Below, piece by piece: positions 60,758 through 64,000 of a stretch of DNA of 64,000 nt (its first letter is position 1; every line of letters begins with the position of its first letter). Both the position numbers and the translations under genes were made by a program. Source of the DNA: Patella vulgata (Eukaryota > Mollusca > Gastropoda > Patellidae); NCBI RefSeq assembly GCF_932274485.2, contig NC_065882.2, forward strand, positions 72,019,431 to 72,083,430, written 5' to 3'. The notes under the pieces are model-generated. The model saw nothing but the letters and a program-made list of their open reading frames with translations, did no database searches and was not told the origin of the DNA.

Positions 60758-62552
60758 TTAATCAATCAAACCTTCCTCCCTCATCAGATCATCCCGAATA
60801 CCTGTTAACTGAGTTTTTAAATCATATTTCTTCTTATTAACTGTTTTAGAATATTCTCCACCTCGTGAGGGTTTACTTGGCTGTTCTTGTATAATTTTAG
60901 GATAAGTGTCATACAGTTGCCTCTTCATATCTGGGTGTTGTTTCAACTGTAATAAGGATATAGAAGAAAATTAATTTCTGGAAACGAAATGGGATATATT
61001 TAACCACTCAGTCAAATCAAAATCATTTCGAGACTAAGATAATAATATTATGTTATATCTCTATTTTAGTACTTCGATTGTACGCAGTTTTTTTTTTGGC
61101 GGGGTGGTGGTGGACTGCAGAAATATCACTCACTACACTACTACTGCCATTATAATTCAAGACATACCATTATATTTCAAGACAGTCGAAATGTGGGACT
61201 AGACAATTTCCTTAAAGCCAGAACATGCAAGAACAAGATTTAAGCATATGTACTAGACACGACCAATTATACTTTTATTAAATATTTATTGATCCACAAA
61301 TTATTCAAACCTATCAATTCTAAATACAATTATTGCCATTTAAAGTTTACATTAGTTTTTATTAATTTCCAACTGCTATCTGCCCATGTCTAAATCCTAG
61401 TTCACAGCCTGTCGTACTGTTGACACACACCGATCATATGGTTTGGTAGCCCCAGAGGGCAAGTGTCCCCAAAATGGGTATTTTATATAGAAGTTGTCTC
61501 ATTTTAATAAATTCAATTCATTTTATCTTGATATACGCTGCCTTAAAGCGAGAATTTCATATTTTCTAAGAAAGTCAAAACATAATTATTTCTATGTCTT
61601 TTGCTCAATAGGTTATCAACTCACTATTATACGACCATGGGCATCATTTCCCACATTTAAAATCATTGACACGGGAAATAATAACACAATTACCTCACTT
61701 GTTTTCCTATTGCCTCCATGCAGTAGCTACCTTCAAACGTTGGAATTTGAAGTTGAAAATGATATTTTTGCCAATTTATCAGCTGGCAATAGTGAATTAT
61801 AGGATTAATAGGATTATTCTTTAACAATCTAGGACGGTTTATGGATACCATCTATTTTAAGGCTTTATTTTAATAAATTTTAAAAATATAACTTAAAAAT
61901 ATAAAATTGTAGCTTTACGTTAAGAATTTACTGTTTTAAACGCTTACCATTGCTTGGTATCCTTGTGTCGTATATTTGTGGGCGTTTTCCCCAAACCATT
62001 TGGCAGGATCAAAATTAACCACATCTTTACCGCAATTCTGGATTTCAATTTCTTCGGAAAACTTCATTATTTTTTCCTTCCGAATGTTATCCCCAAATAA
62101 TTCTACATAAAATAAATTGTATACCTTACAGTTATCCATTAAAAGTGGATTATGTATAAGATTTTGATAAAGAGATGGCCGTTCTTGCTATAATAGATAA
62201 AAGTGGATTTTGTATAAGATTTAGATAAAGAGATGACCGTTCTTGCTATAATAGTTCAAAAATAGATAATGAAAAAAGATGTTAGTATTTTAATATTGAC
62301 AAAAAATAGCCGATTGTAAAGTATCGTTGCCATATTAATAAACTAAGTCTCGAAGGTCGGTGCTTTTATGGTCTGGTGTCCATTTAACGTTAACAGATTA
62401 TATCACGCTAGTCTCGAAGGTGGGTGCTTTTATGGTGTGGTGTCCATTTAACGTTAACAGATTATATCACGCGGATGGTCTAATAAATTCAAAGTCTCAG
62501 CCTTTAGAGAGAGAGAGAGAGAGAGAGAGCGAGTGAGAGAGAGAGAGAGAGC

Positions 62553-62598
<46 letters not shown>

Positions 62599-64000
62599 GT
62601 GGGGTTTAACGTCCACTCGACAAAAACTAGGTCCTTTCAGGACTAACACATGGGTTCAATTTTATTTCTAAAATTCTCATGCGCGTAGGGGTCTTTAGCA
62701 GTGGGCGAGAGGTGGGTTTAACGTCCACTCGACAAAAACTAGGTCATTTCGGGACTAACACATGGTTCAATTCTATTTCTAAAATTCGCTTGCGCGTAGG
62801 GGTCTTTAGCAGTGGGAGGAAACCGGAGGACCCGGAGAAAACCCACGTGGTTGAACAGGCGACCCTACTCCTTGTCACGTACAACCGGGGATTCGAAACC
62901 ACGCCAGTTGACAGACCTTATGATACAGCACGCCCCCCCCCCCCCCACCTCAGCCTTTAGTAGAAGCTGTTGAGTGTTATTGGTGGCCAACAGAATCAAA
63001 ACAAACATTTTATTTCTTTTTGACAATTGGGCTGTTTTATCTAAATATAAAGTACCGTTAGTTAGTTCTAGTAGTGTAAGCCAATCCAAAGTCGAATAAA
63101 ATAGAACAAGCTCTATTTCAGCGACTCCCACACTTTTGAAACCGACTGACATTGCTTATTGCAGAGTTAGAGTTTGTCAACAAATAGAACAATTAATTGT
63201 GGAATTGTGATGACTTACACTGAGATATTGACATTGTAAACCGAACATTAATGTACTTACCTGCTTTCTTATATTCTACAAACTGAGTAACACTGCAAAA
63301 AGTAACACCATCTACTTCAAATTCCCTCTTATAGCCCTTACTGAGTGGAGAGCCAGCTCGAATCAACTCGAACTCCTTTGAAAGTTTTTGAGATAATTTC
63401 CTGTAATCTTTATACTTAAAAGCTTCTTCTCGTGGTTTAGATTCGGGTGCAACAGCAGCTGCTTCATCGGAGGTATTATCTTCCTTGGGTTTATGAGGAC
63501 TTTTCGCGACACGTGTTTCTAAGATGTCCTTTCTATCTTTTAAAACATCTTTTGGTGGTTTAGAATCAGTTTCAGTTGGGGATGTTTTGTAACCGTTGTC
63601 TTTATCAACCGTTGTTTCATGTGTTCTATCATTTTCATAACCTCTGTTCTGCTTTTTATCCTTTGAGGATCTGGATTTTTTTTGATTTTTTTTACTAGCT
63701 TTCGACGTGTCCAAATCACTGCGATCCATTCTTCGTTTTCTGTCACCATTCCCATTCATGAACGAATCTTTAACACGGTCATCGACTTTGGTTTTTCTAG
63801 AAAGTAATATGGAAGCACCCGATTCCTGTTTATCGGGCTCTTGGTTGTTCAACTGAACAATATTCTCTTTTGGCTCATCATTTATTCTGTCCTTACTTAA
63901 ATCTCTCGCCATAGCATATTCTGACGATTCGGTTTCTGCTTCATTGCCTTTAATTCTATCAAAATCTATTGCAGACCCAGCAGAATCTAGTACTTTGGAA
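60758..64000 (-). CDS. Gene 1: 3' part of a NADAR multi-domain gene, cut by window edge
   Basis: Three visible exons on the minus strand: from beyond 64000 to 63261, 62102-61948, and 60946-60758 (stop), all GT-AG with the same phases as the last three exons of genes 3 and 4. The first contains the charged linker (NGNGDRKRRMDRSD, KSPHKPKEDNTSDEAAA) and the start of the last NADAR domain (FEVDGVTFCSVTQFVEYKKA), with Thr in place of the conserved Glu. The second is LFGDNIRKEKIM, then GKDVVNFDPAKWFGENA. The third is KQHPDMKRQLYDTYPKIIQE with a 10-residue insert relative to genes 3 and 4 and the shared C-terminus EEGLID. WGIG is absent, so this domain is probably not catalytic. The frame stays open to the window edge, and by analogy more NADAR domains lie upstream. 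Confidence 0.87.
62140..62480. repeat. Two local direct duplications in an intron of gene 1
   Basis: AAGTGGATT.TGTATAAGATTT..ATAAAGAGATG occurs at about 62146 and 62207. TGGTGTCCATTTAACGTTAA with GTCTCGAAGG occurs twice at 62349-62409 and 62411-62475, period about 63. Genes 3 and 4 have single copies (41160-41230, 26070-26130). Confidence 0.75.
62508..62950 (-). repeat. Two SINE family A copies in tandem with long (GA)n
   Basis: (GA)n with a few interruptions runs from 62508 to 62594. A truncated copy (about 62598-62705) is followed by a nearly full copy (about 62710-62946), both reading GGTTTAACGTCCACTCGAC. The second has CGGGGATTCGAAACCACGCC (box B), then a C run that replaces the box A region. 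Confidence 0.8.

Overview
The window looks like nuclear DNA of a mollusc (bivalve or gastropod, not resolved). It is AT-rich, its genes are split by GT-AG introns, and it is crowded with tRNA-derived SINEs, (CT)n tails, TIR elements and pearl-like tandem-repeat elements of the kind known from molluscs. No rRNA, true tRNA, CRISPR or bacterial operon is visible.

The main content is a cluster of NADAR-domain (YbiA-like, Pfam PF08719 family) genes, all on the minus strand between about 24.3 kb and the right edge. From upstream to downstream they are: (1) a 3' partial gene, 64000-60758; (2) a complete single-domain gene of three exons, 57682-55434, 204 aa; (3) a complete nine-exon gene, 52809-39559, 917 aa, with four NADAR domains in a row; (4) a close tandem copy of gene 3, 36773-24310, also nine exons and four domains, with a one-base length change at a G run. 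Exons were traced by hand. Every domain copy is cut by introns at the same two places (phase 1 after the N-terminal strand/helix piece, phase 0 after the middle piece). In the four-domain genes the last piece of one domain and the first piece of the next share one exon. Domain 1 keeps the family's conserved Glu and WGIG / W.G.NLLG motifs; domains 2 to 4 lose some or all of them. The four-domain genes therefore look like one probable enzyme domain joined to three decaying or repurposed copies, with a long basic linker before the last.

Layout: 1-0.94 kb, broken multi-copy gene remnant; 0.94-10.9 kb, intergenic DNA with SINEs, a hAT-like MITE and other elements; 10.99-12.10 kb, an unrecognised plus-strand gene of about 369 aa; 12.1-20.3 kb, repeats; 20.4-24.3 kb, downstream flank of gene 4, duplicated near gene 2; 24.3-37.9 kb, gene 4 unit; 37.9-53.4 kb, gene 3 unit; 53.4-60.7 kb, gene 2 and its flanks; 60.7-64 kb, 3' end of gene 1. 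Because units 3 and 4 are paralogous along most of their length, insertions found in one and missing in the other expose several mobile-element boundaries directly. All paralogue comparisons were done by eye.
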